A stretch of DNA of 18,215 nucleotides from Clostridia bacterium (lineage in GTDB: Bacteria; Bacillota; Clostridia; UMGS1810): contig JAGBXL010000225.1 of NCBI GenBank assembly GCA_017629325.1, positions 1 to 18,215 on the forward strand. Reading direction: 5' to 3'. Positions 1 through 7,179 of the stretch are shown here, one piece after another. The translations under genes and the position numbers were made by a program. The notes under the pieces were generated by a model, which was not told the DNA's origin, did not search any database, and saw only the letters and a program-made list of their open reading frames with translations. Within the stretch, counting starts at the first letter, position 1, and every line of letters begins with the position of its first letter.

Positions 1-308
1 ATAGCTAAATCTTTCAATGTTTTCCATGTTTCAACACTGCAAGGGTGGTTATCGTTTTTAAATTCATCAGATGTCCACCATACTGTGTCTTTTGAATTTT
101 CGTCCATAACAATGAATTTATCCTGAGGTGAACGGCCGGTGTAGATACCTGTCATAACATTAACAGCACCAAGTTCAGTTGCCTGACCTTTTTCAAAGCC
201 TTCTAAGGAAGGATCGGTTTCTGCAACAAACAATTCTTCATAGGAAGGATTGTGAATAATTTCTGTGGCACCTGTGATGCCATATTTACTTAAGTCAATC
301 TTCTTCAT
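1..308 (-). CDS. pckA: Phosphoenolpyruvate carboxykinase (ATP), 5' end only
   Basis: This is the N-terminal ~102 residues of an ATP-type PEP carboxykinase; the rest lies beyond the left edge. Translation from the ATG at 308 gives MKKIDLSKYGI, then GAVNVMTGIYTGRSPQDKF at about residues 47-65. That is the conserved N-terminal segment of the ATP-PCK family, and its Arg (in TGRSP) contacts the substrate. An AAAGGA element sits about 7 nt upstream of the start. The gene begins 18 bp after the carrier gene, so it is probably the next cistron of the same operon. The enzyme interconverts oxaloacetate + ATP with PEP + CO2 + ADP. Beside malate dehydrogenase, fumarase and fumarate reductase it most likely runs in the carboxylating, ATP-forming direction, as in succinate-producing anaerobes (inference). 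The nucleotide- and metal-binding regions are outside the window, so intactness cannot be judged. Confidence 0.9.
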   Translation of the reverse strand, partial: MKKIDLSKYGITGATEIIHNPSYEELFVAETDPSLEGFEKGQATELGAVNVMTGIYTGRSPQDKFIVMDENSKDTVWWTSDEFKNDNHPCSVETWKTLKDLA

Positions 309-326
309 GCTAAAATCCTTTCATAA

Positions 327-1589
327 CTAAAACAAAATTATAATAAACTGAGAAACAAGAACAACTGCAATGAGGGCAATCGGGTATGTTGCCGCATAGG
401 CTGCTGCAACATCTTCTGTGCCTGCAACTGTTATAAGTGTGCCAAGCGCGGGGGTACTTGTCATACCGCCTGTGATAGAGCCAAGATTGTTGAGCAAGCT
501 GAGTTTGAGCACATATTTTGCAAACAAAAATCCTATTATAAGCGGGAATATAGTCATAATAACACCATATACAAAATACATTGGGTCAAAATTTGCAACA
601 AATTCCGCACCACCGGGGATACCTGCTCCAACAAGGAAAAGAACAAGGCCTAATTCTCTGAAGAGTTTGAGTGTGTTCTGAGTTGGCATAATGCTTACGC
701 GACCGATTCTGCCAAAGTGTCCTAACACTAAACTCATGAGAAGACAACCACCGGTTGTTGTAAGTGAAAAACATGTGCCACCAAGACCTGCAGATGATAA
801 TGGGATTTTAATTTGCCCGATTATTGTGCCAAGAATTGCCGCTAAAGAAAAACCGGCAAAGCCTAGGTGGTCTATTTCAAATAATTTAGAAGCTGTTTTC
901 TTTTCGTTGTTTTCTGATTTTACAACTAATTTAGCACGCTCCTGGTCCATATTGGCTTTTAATAATTTAGGCATAATCTGCACAAACAGAACAACACCTA
1001 CAACACCAAATATATAAGCAATACCATGGCCTACTGAAACCAAGCCTGTAAATTCTTCGGCAACAGTTGCTTTAGCTGCAGAGAATGCAGGAGTTGAAGT
1101 GAGAGAACCTGAAAGAAGACCAACTATCATTGCAACAAAGCCATCTTGATTTTCTATGGTAGCACCATAGCCAAATATTTCGCCGGCATATATACAACCA
1201 ACAGCAGAAAGCCCGCCGGCAATAATAATTACAAGCCCTAAAAGCACATAAGACTTAAAGTTTTTCTTGAAATTACCAAAAAACTTTGGACCTGCAATGT
1301 ATCCAACAGATGTTACAAAGAGAACAAGACCTAAACTTTCTACTATTGTAAGCCCCGATGAAAAATCATAGGGCTTAGATGATGCTGCAAACAAAAGTTC
1401 TCCGCTTTCATTAACACCAAAGAAAAGTGCACCAAAAATCAATGCAATGATAAATACACCGGCATCGCCTAATGATATACCTTTAATGGTTATTCTTCCA
1501 AGAAGATATCCAAACAGAAGAACTGTAAAAATTACAAATAACAATGTGTAAATATTACTAATTGATATAATTCCATTAAAAAATGTCAT
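327..1589 (-). CDS. AspT/SucE-family dicarboxylate or amino-acid exchanger
   Basis: This is a 420-residue, highly hydrophobic membrane protein with about 10 predicted helices in two repeated halves. Each half carries the family signature: GLLSGSLTSTPAF near residues 157-169 and GSITGGMTSTPALG near 370-383. This duplicated GxxxGxxTSTP motif is typical of the aspartate:alanine exchanger (AAEx) family, which includes Tetragenococcus AspT and the Corynebacterium succinate exporter SucE. The linker between halves (about 210-240) is short, basic and charged, and lacks the paired TrkA_C/RCK_C domains seen in full-length AspT/SucE (about 540 residues), so this is a compact version. Its SD is AAGGGGGA. 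It lies 16 bp after the fumarate reductase flavoprotein gene and 18 bp before pckA. That position suggests succinate export, or exchange of malate, fumarate or aspartate for succinate. The family is secure; the substrate is inferred from context. Confidence 0.82.
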   Translation of the reverse strand: MTFFNGIISISNIYTLLFVIFTVLLFGYLLGRITIKGISLGDAGVFIIALIFGALFFGVNESGELLFAASSKPYDFSSGLTIVESLGLVLFVTSVGYIAGPKFFGNFKKNFKSYVLLGLVIIIAGGLSAVGCIYAGEIFGYGATIENQDGFVAMIVGLLSGSLTSTPAFSAAKATVAEEFTGLVSVGHGIAYIFGVVGVVLFVQIMPKLLKANMDQERAKLVVKSENNEKKTASKLFEIDHLGFAGFSLAAILGTIIGQIKIPLSSAGLGGTCFSLTTTGGCLLMSLVLGHFGRIGRVSIMPTQNTLKLFRELGLVLFLVGAGIPGGAEFVANFDPMYFVYGVIMTIFPLIIGFLFAKYVLKLSLLNNLGSITGGMTSTPALGTLITVAGTEDVAAAYAATYPIALIAVVLVSQFIIILF

Positions 1590-1605
1590 TTATACAATCC
1601 CCCTT

Positions 1606-3210
1606 TTATATGTTTTTCTGATTTGTGTAGTTAGGTAAAAGCTTTGGTGAAACTGTTTGAGTTTCAATGCCTGCATCTGCAATTTCTTTTTCAAATTTTT
1701 CAATGTGAGAAAGTGAAAGCTTACCTACCTTAACATCTTTAGCCTTGGCAGCAGCATTTTTACCTGCACTTCTGCCAAATACGATGATATCGAGAAGTGA
1801 GTTACCCATAAGACGATTTTTACCGTGAATTCCGCCAACTGCTTCGCCTGCAACAAATAAGTTTTCAACATTGGTTGTCATGCAGTCTGCAGTAATGTCA
1901 AGACCGCCGTTCTGATAGTGAAGGGTTGGGTAAACAAGGATAGGCTCCTTGCGGATATCTATGCCATATTTATCAAACATTCTCCACATTGCAGGAATTC
2001 TCTTCATAATAGTGCCCTCACCGCCGATTTTTTCTATCATTGGTGTGTCGAGCCATACGCCTTTTCCGCTTCCTGTATCTACTCCGTTATCTCTTTCGGA
2101 GCATTCACGGATAATAGAAGCTGCCGCAACATCACGGGTTTCAAGAGGATGCATAAATACTTCACCATCTGCATTTACAAGCTTTGCGCCCAGTGAACGA
2201 ACTTTTTCTGTAACAAGTGCACCGAAAATCTGTTCGGGATATGCAACGCCTGTTGGGTGATACTGGAGTGTTTCGGCATAAAGAAGCTTTGCACCTGCTC
2301 TGTAACCAAGAACAAGACCATCGGCAGTTGCACCGTAGTGGTTTGATGTTGGGAAGCCCTGATAGTGCATACGGCCTGCACCGCCTGTTGCAATGATAAC
2401 TGTTTTAGCTTTGGCAACTAAAAGCTCTTTTGTTTCCATGTTCATAAGAACTGCACCGGCAGCATTACCATTTTCATCGAGAATAAGCTCAATTGCAGAA
2501 GTAAAATCAACAACGGGAATATTGCGGTTTAAAACTTCATCGCGGAGAGTTCTCATGATTTCAGCACCGGAATAGTCTTTTGCAGCGTGCATTCTTTTTC
2601 TTGATGTTCCGCCGCCGTGGGTTGTTACCATTGTTCCGTCGGCTTCTTTATCAAATTCAACACCTAAATTACTGAGCCATAAAATAGCTTCGGGTGCATC
2701 GCAAACAAGCTTTGATAAAAGCTCTTTTTTAGCAGCAAAATGTCCGCCGCCGAAAGCATCAACAAAATGGATTGCAGGGGAATCGTTTGGCTTATCTGCA
2801 GCCTGAATACCGCCTTCTGCCATCATTGTGTTGGCATCGCCCATTCTGAGCTTGGTAACAATCATAACGTTGGCACCGGCCTCATGTGCTTCAATTGCAG
2901 CAGATGTGCCTGCACCGCCACCGCCTATGATTAAAACATCTGTTTCGTAATCGGGGTTTTCAAGGTTTACACAATCTGCACTTATGCGGCTGTGTGCCTG
3001 CAAAATTTCGGCAAGCTCTGTGGGAACTTTTTCGCCTTTATTGGGGCCGATTTTTAAAACATCAAATTCGTCTTGTTTGTAGTCCGGATGAAAAGCTGCA
3101 AGCAAATCCTCTTTCTGCTTTGCGGTCATACGATCCGGTTCTAATGCAATATTTTTTTCTCTTGCCGCTTCAACTGCAGCAATGGATTTTTGAAATTTTT
3201 CCGAATACAT
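1606..3210 (-). CDS. frdA: Soluble fumarate reductase flavoprotein subunit
   Basis: This 534-residue protein reduces fumarate to succinate on FAD. A ~88-residue N-terminal extension precedes the Rossmann FAD motif (DVLIIGGGGAG, about 91-101). Residues of the fumarate reductase/succinate dehydrogenase active site are present: H318 in HPTG, R338 in TEKVRS, H431 in HYQNGG and R466 in NRLMGNS. The His that binds FAD covalently in E. coli FrdA and SdhA (the S-H-T of SHTVAAEGG) is Asn127 here (ANTMMAEGG), so the FAD should be non-covalent. There is no signal peptide or heme domain, so it should be cytoplasmic. It starts at the ATG behind AAGGAGG, 13 bp after the iron-sulfur subunit. No gene for a FrdC/FrdD or cytochrome b anchor is present nearby. 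The family is firm. Fumarate rather than another unsaturated acid is supported by the conserved residues and the neighbouring fumarase. Confidence 0.88.
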   Translation of the reverse strand: MYSEKFQKSIAAVEAAREKNIALEPDRMTAKQKEDLLAAFHPDYKQDEFDVLKIGPNKGEKVPTELAEILQAHSRISADCVNLENPDYETDVLIIGGGGAGTSAAIEAHEAGANVMIVTKLRMGDANTMMAEGGIQAADKPNDSPAIHFVDAFGGGHFAAKKELLSKLVCDAPEAILWLSNLGVEFDKEADGTMVTTHGGGTSRKRMHAAKDYSGAEIMRTLRDEVLNRNIPVVDFTSAIELILDENGNAAGAVLMNMETKELLVAKAKTVIIATGGAGRMHYQGFPTSNHYGATADGLVLGYRAGAKLLYAETLQYHPTGVAYPEQIFGALVTEKVRSLGAKLVNADGEVFMHPLETRDVAAASIIRECSERDNGVDTGSGKGVWLDTPMIEKIGGEGTIMKRIPAMWRMFDKYGIDIRKEPILVYPTLHYQNGGLDITADCMTTNVENLFVAGEAVGGIHGKNRLMGNSLLDIIVFGRSAGKNAAAKAKDVKVGKLSLSHIEKFEKEIADAGIETQTVSPKLLPNYTNQKNI

Positions 3211-3223
3211 ATTCTTTTCCTCC

Positions 3224-3898
3224 TTACTTTTCGATTTCGCGTGTGTTATAAAGCTCTTTCATTTCATCAAGGGGTTTATTCATAAGAGCTTCTATGAGTT
3301 CTTTAAAGTCGCCGTCTTTAATTTCTTTAACACGGTCTTCTAAATGACCGCATCCGGGAGCTAAATATTTGCCGTTGATTCTTCTTGCAAGCATTGCAAC
3401 CTGGGGATGTGAAATACCGGCAGGGCATCTTGAAGAACAAACACCGCACATTACGCAGTCGAATGATTCTTCTGCACATTTTTCAAAATCGCCGCGCTGG
3501 GCATAGGCTATATACTGCATAACATTTAAGCCCTGAGTACAGCTCTTTGTGCAGGCATTACAACCAATACAAGCATATATTTCGGGGTAGAGCTGCATCA
3601 TAACAGACTCATTAACCGGAATATTTTCGATATCGTAGCCTTCTTTAACAAGGGGGAAGAAAGGAAGAGTTGCGATATACATATTATCTTCAACCTTTGT
3701 TTGACAAGCAAGACAAGCTTTTAATTCCTTATCTCCTTTTATGCGGTAAATAGTTGCACAGGCACCGCAAAAACCGTTACGGCAACCGCAACCGCGAACG
3801 AGCTGATAGCCCGCATATTCCATTGCGGTCATAATTGTTAAATTTTCGGGCACTTCATATTTTTTGCCGAAAAGATATATATTAACTAATTTTTCCAT
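3224..3898 (-). CDS. frdB: Fumarate reductase iron-sulfur subunit, quinone-independent type
   Basis: This 224-residue electron-transfer partner of the flavoprotein has an N-terminal plant-type [2Fe-2S] domain (C37, C39, C44, C47, then C62/C65). Two complete CxxCxxCxxxC motifs follow: C110/113/116/120 and C148/151/154/158. Classical SdhB/FrdB have [2Fe-2S], [4Fe-4S] and [3Fe-4S] clusters, the last beside quinone. Here the third site has the full ligand set of a [4Fe-4S] ferredoxin cluster, and no membrane anchor gene is present. This points to electron delivery from a soluble donor, most simply the HdrABC-Flx proteins encoded upstream. Thiol:fumarate reductase TfrB of methanogens pairs an SdhB-like domain with an HdrB-like domain and is a family precedent. 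The start is the ATG behind AAAGGAG, 12 bp after the preceding gene. The C-terminal ~45 residues are charged and helical with no recognised domain. Confidence 0.85.
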   Translation of the reverse strand: MEKLVNIYLFGKKYEVPENLTIMTAMEYAGYQLVRGCGCRNGFCGACATIYRIKGDKELKACLACQTKVEDNMYIATLPFFPLVKEGYDIENIPVNESVMMQLYPEIYACIGCNACTKSCTQGLNVMQYIAYAQRGDFEKCAEESFDCVMCGVCSSRCPAGISHPQVAMLARRINGKYLAPGCGHLEDRVKEIKDGDFKELIEALMNKPLDEMKELYNTREIEK

Positions 3899-3910
3899 GT
3901 TACCTCTCCT

Positions 3911-4744
3911 TTAATATTCATCCGGAAGTTCGTCAAGTTCATCGCATCTGAATACCGGACCGTCTTTGCACACATATTTTGCACCAACATTACATCTTCC
4001 GCATTTACCCACTCCGCACTTCATTCTGAGCTCTAAGGTTGTGTAAATCTGTGTTTTATCAAAGCCAAGTTCACAAAGTCCGTCGAGAGTAAACTTAATC
4101 ATTATTGGAGGTCCGCAAAGAACTGCAGTTTTATTGGTATCGAACTGGAGTTCTTTTACATAGTTTGGAACAAAACCAACGTGGCCGTTCCAGCCGTCTT
4201 GTGGGTTATCTATTGTAAGATGAACCTTAACACCGGCATCGTTTGACCATTCGTCGATAATCTCTTTATAATCGAGCAAATCATCTTTACTTCTTGAGCC
4301 GTAAACAATATCAATATCGCCGTAGCGATCGCGGTAGTGTCGGCAATAATTGATAACCGAGCGAAGAGGTGCAAGACCAACACCGCCGGCAATAAACAGA
4401 AGGTTTTTGCCTGCAAACACATCATCAACGGGGAAAGGCTTTCCATAGGGTCCTCTTATGGTTATCTGCTGACCTACTTCTGCCTGATGGAGCCAATCTG
4501 TTACGCAGCCGCATTTTTTAATGGAGAATTCCATATACTCTTCGTTTGTGGGAGAAGATGTTATAGAAAACATTGCTTCGCCAACACCGGGAACAGAAAG
4601 CATAGCACACTGCCCGGGGCGGTGGTCAAAAGCTTTTTTGCCATCGGGTGTAACAACTCTGAATGTTTTGATATCGGGTGTATCAATGCGAACATCGGTT
4701 ATAACACCAATTTTGGGAATTAAAGTTTCTTCTTTGTTATTCAA
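3911..4744 (-). CDS. FlxA/AsrB-type FAD/NAD(P)H oxidoreductase subunit
   Basis: This 277-residue ferredoxin-NADP+ reductase-fold subunit is the likely NAD(P)H entry point of the complex. It has an FAD-binding barrel with MFSITSSP (about 58-65), a nucleotide-binding half with IAGGVGLAPLRS (about 118-129) and CGPP (about 210-213), and a C-terminal [2Fe-2S] site with C243, C248, C251 and C259. This arrangement is shared by AsrB, dihydroorotate dehydrogenase electron-transfer subunits, and FlxA of the bacterial FlxABCD-HdrABC NADH dehydrogenase. The start is a TTG at 4744 that overlaps the preceding stop (TTGA, 4 nt), preceded by GGAGGGAAGG; no ATG is available nearby, so translational coupling is likely. 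The neighbours are HdrABC, MvhD and AsrA-like proteins rather than sulfite reductase subunit C, which favours the Flx role over anaerobic sulfite reduction. NADH versus NADPH cannot be decided. Confidence 0.83.
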   Translation of the reverse strand: MNNKEETLIPKIGVITDVRIDTPDIKTFRVVTPDGKKAFDHRPGQCAMLSVPGVGEAMFSITSSPTNEEYMEFSIKKCGCVTDWLHQAEVGQQITIRGPYGKPFPVDDVFAGKNLLFIAGGVGLAPLRSVINYCRHYRDRYGDIDIVYGSRSKDDLLDYKEIIDEWSNDAGVKVHLTIDNPQDGWNGHVGFVPNYVKELQFDTNKTAVLCGPPIMIKFTLDGLCELGFDKTQIYTTLELRMKCGVGKCGRCNVGAKYVCKDGPVFRCDELDELPDEY

Positions 4745-5766
4745 GCTTCCTTCCCTCCTATCTTTTTCATTACTTTAACAATATTCATAGAAATCGGACA
4801 TTTGGAAAGACATCTTCCGCAGCCCACACAACTGAACAATCCATCATTATTTTCAGGATAGTAAACAAGCTTGTGCATAAATCTCTGACGGAAGCGTTCT
4901 TTTTGAGTGAGACGGTTATTACCGTGAGCCATTTTGGTGAAATCGGAATACATGCAGGAATCCCAGCATCTGAATCTTATAACGCCACTTCCTGTATTAA
5001 AATCTTTAATATCATAGCACTGACATGTGGGGCATACAAAGGTGCATGTTCCGCAGCCAAGGCAGCTTCCTGAAAGCTCTTCCCATGCGGAGTGATTAAA
5101 GAATTCATCTGTTTTTCCGCCGCCAAAGGCATCTGCCCTCAGGTCTTTAAGGGGAAGCTTATTCATAATGGCAGAAATTTTTTCTTTCTGCTCATTAACT
5201 TTTGTTTCATCACATTCTTCTGTGATACCGGAAAGTTTTTCTAAAAGAGCCTCACCCTTTGGAGTGTTTGCCTTAAAGAAGATTTCAGTTTCTGTTTTCC
5301 AGGTTGTTATATCGCCTTCTGGCTCTTCGGGCGAAATATCAAAAGTCTTACAGAAGCATGTTTCTGCCGGCTTTGTGCAGGCAGTTGACACGATTATACC
5401 TTTTTCGCGTCTGGAAGCATAGTAGCTGTCAACAGGCTCTGTTAAAAAGACTCTGTCTAAAATTTCAAAGCTTTTAACATCGCATCCGCGAACACCAAAG
5501 ATAACAAAATCTTCGGTTTCTGACCTTGTGTCGATAACCTCTATATTTTTACCCTCTGTTTTAAACTCCATTAAGTTTTCCATTTGAGGAAAGAAGAAAT
5601 CTTTTGGGCTTCTTACTGTGTTTAAAGCTTCACTCCAGCTTGCGCCCTCTTCCCATTCTTTATATGCGGCACTGCCGTCATTCTGGTTTATAGGAAGATA
5701 GAGTTTTGCTTCTTTAGAAATTTCAGAAAAAACAGAATTTATTTTATCAAGAGAACATTTACGCAT
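4741..5766 (-). CDS. AsrA/Flx-type 4Fe-4S dicluster electron-transfer protein
   Basis: This 341-residue protein belongs to the family of anaerobic sulfite reductase subunit A and the AsrA-like Flx subunit. The N-terminal half has SPKDFFFPQ (about 53-61) and VRGCDVKSF (about 92-100), both typical of the family. Two ferredoxin motifs follow: C235/238/241/245 and C313/316/319/323, with a Cys cluster (CPTCQC, CWDSC) between them. It should carry electrons between the FAD/NAD subunit encoded next and the Hdr core. The reading frame is open to an upstream ATG at 5793, but the ATG at 5766 lies 7 nt behind a perfect AGGAGG and is preferred. The gene overlaps the end of its upstream neighbour by 8 nt and its own stop overlaps the next start by 4 nt. 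No asrC (siroheme sulfite reductase) gene is in the window. Confidence 0.83.
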   Translation of the reverse strand: MRKCSLDKINSVFSEISKEAKLYLPINQNDGSAAYKEWEEGASWSEALNTVRSPKDFFFPQMENLMEFKTEGKNIEVIDTRSETEDFVIFGVRGCDVKSFEILDRVFLTEPVDSYYASRREKGIIVSTACTKPAETCFCKTFDISPEEPEGDITTWKTETEIFFKANTPKGEALLEKLSGITEECDETKVNEQKEKISAIMNKLPLKDLRADAFGGGKTDEFFNHSAWEELSGSCLGCGTCTFVCPTCQCYDIKDFNTGSGVIRFRCWDSCMYSDFTKMAHGNNRLTQKERFRQRFMHKLVYYPENNDGLFSCVGCGRCLSKCPISMNIVKVMKKIGGKEA

Positions 5767-6757
5767 CGGTATCCCTCCTGTCAAACACTTCACCAGGCTC
5801 TAAATCTTCGGTGGTGTAGTCTACAAGCGGAGCTCTTGAACCAACCTCTGCCCCTGCCTGATATTCGCCATAGAATTCGTTTATATCTTTTATGAACTTA
5901 CGGTTAAGAAGATGAAGCGGAATATTCTGCGGACAAACTCTTGAACATTCTCCGCAGTCTGTGCATCTGCCGGCTACATGGTATGCTCTTATAATATGGA
6001 ACATTTTTTCTTCAAAGCTGTTGGCAGGTGCTTTATTTTCAACACCTGATGCCGGGTTATCAAACACACACTTTTCACAGGTGCAAGCCGGGCACGCATC
6101 GCGGCATGCATTACAGCGGATACAGCGTGAAAGTTCGTTTTGCCAGAATGCAAATCTTTCGTCGGGAGTTAAAGCTTCGAGTTTTGCAACTTCATCAAAT
6201 CTATTGGAATCTATAACCTCTCCCTCATCACCCATAAGTTCGTCATAGGCAACATGCTTTTTGCTCTTACAGTTAATGCAGCGTTCTAAAAGAACATCTT
6301 TAAAAGGAACAGCTACCTGATTATCTTCATAGATTTTTGTAACTTTTAAGTTTTCGCCATCTTCTTTGATTTCGCTTATTCCTTCGCCTGTTTTAGCTTT
6401 TAATTTTGAAACATCAACCATACCTTCGCATGGAACGCCTATTGCATAAACTTTTTCGCGGTCAAAACGGTGTTCTGTTAAAAGCTGATTAAAGCTATAT
6501 GTGTCGCAGGGTTTTAAGAAAACAAGGATTTTGCCTTCAAATCTGTCTGTTTTTGAAACAAGATATTTTGAAAAATTCACGCCGCAAAAATCATTCCAGA
6601 TGAAGTTTTCTTTTAAATCGTCCTCTGTTTTAAACATTTTAGGTGTTACATCGTAGCTAAATTCACCCTTACTCCAACCAAGAACTGCACTAACTGTGCC
6701 ATTTGAAAGCAGAGAAACTGCTTTTTCTAAAAGTTTATCTTGTGTTATCTTTTGCAT
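5759..6757 (-). CDS. Flx-type 4Fe-4S dicluster protein, Hdr-associated
   Basis: This 332-residue iron-sulfur protein has an N-terminal domain with KPCDTYSFNQL (about 82-92) and IGVPCEG (about 106-112), a CINC pair (C160, C163), and two ferredoxin motifs at C212/215/218/222 and C265/268/271/275. The first motif is followed by CPACTCEKC, giving extra Cys residues. It resembles the second 4Fe-4S protein of bacterial Flx-Hdr clusters. The KPCD...VPCEG region loosely recalls the F420-hydrogenase beta/FrhB-like family, but there is no independent sign of F420. The start ATG lies 8 nt behind GGAGG inside the end of mvhD (13-nt overlap), and the end overlaps the following AsrA-like gene by 8 nt. It is expected to be a cytoplasmic electron relay in the Hdr-Flx complex. 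The exact Flx letter is left open. Confidence 0.78.
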   Translation of the reverse strand: MQKITQDKLLEKAVSLLSNGTVSAVLGWSKGEFSYDVTPKMFKTEDDLKENFIWNDFCGVNFSKYLVSKTDRFEGKILVFLKPCDTYSFNQLLTEHRFDREKVYAIGVPCEGMVDVSKLKAKTGEGISEIKEDGENLKVTKIYEDNQVAVPFKDVLLERCINCKSKKHVAYDELMGDEGEVIDSNRFDEVAKLEALTPDERFAFWQNELSRCIRCNACRDACPACTCEKCVFDNPASGVENKAPANSFEEKMFHIIRAYHVAGRCTDCGECSRVCPQNIPLHLLNRKFIKDINEFYGEYQAGAEVGSRAPLVDYTTEDLEPGEVFDRRDTDA

Positions 6758-7179
6758 CGCAGATCCTCCAATCTCTTATTTTCTCCAAGTGCTGTTACTT
6801 TTTCTACAAAATCGTTCATTGTTGCGGCAAATTTTGCACCCTCTGCCGCAGAAACCCACTCAACGCGGGTACGCTCTTTTTCAATACCAAGAAAATCGAG
6901 CATAGAAAAGAGTGCTGCCATTCTTCTTCTGGTGTAGTAGTTACCCGATGTGTAGTGGCAATCACCGGGGTGGCAACCGCATATTATAACTCCGTCGGCA
7001 CCTCTTTGGAATGCACGGAGAATAAACATGGGGTTAACACGGCAAGAACAGGGAACTCTTATGATTTTTACATCCGCCGGATAGTTAAGACGGTTATTTC
7101 CTGCAAGGTCTGCACCGGCATAAGAACACCAGTTACAGCAAAAAGCAACGATTAAGGGTTTGTGTTCATTTACTTGCAT
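6745..7179 (-). CDS. mvhD: MvhD-type [2Fe-2S] adaptor subunit
   Basis: This 144-residue protein matches the MvhD/FlxD family, which passes electrons from a hydrogenase, formate dehydrogenase or Flx module to HdrA. Its Cys pattern is typical: CCNWCS (C14, C15, C18), VPCSCR (C44, C46) and ICGCHPGDC (C67, C69, C74). The family is about 140 residues long, so it appears complete. The start ATG overlaps the hdrA stop by 10 nt and follows a GGAGG element. The end overlaps the next Flx-type gene by 13 nt, the tightest packing in the cluster and consistent with equimolar subunits. In methanogens the partner is the [NiFe] hydrogenase MvhAG, which is absent here. The adjacent FAD/NAD subunit is the more likely electron source, although the [FeFe] hydrogenases at 12760-17044 are an alternative. 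Confidence 0.88.
   Translation of the reverse strand: MQVNEHKPLIVAFCCNWCSYAGADLAGNNRLNYPADVKIIRVPCSCRVNPMFILRAFQRGADGVIICGCHPGDCHYTSGNYYTRRRMAALFSMLDFLGIEKERTRVEWVSAAEGAKFAATMNDFVEKVTALGENKRLEDLRCKR

Noticed and set aside
418..1017. Plus-strand open frames antisense to the carrier gene
   Set aside because: They are shadows of the minus-strand transporter, lacking ribosome sites and family features; the same holds for other antisense frames over hdrA, frdA and the hydrogenases.
3911..5766. Anaerobic sulfite reductase subunits A and B
   Set aside because: The two proteins are AsrA/AsrB relatives, but no siroheme AsrC gene is present and the neighbours are HdrABC, MvhD and fumarate reductase, so a Flx-type electron-input role is preferred.
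5767..5793. Upstream ATG extending the AsrA-like protein by nine residues
   Set aside because: The extension would start inside the previous gene without a ribosome site, whereas the ATG at 5766 has a perfectly spaced AGGAGG.
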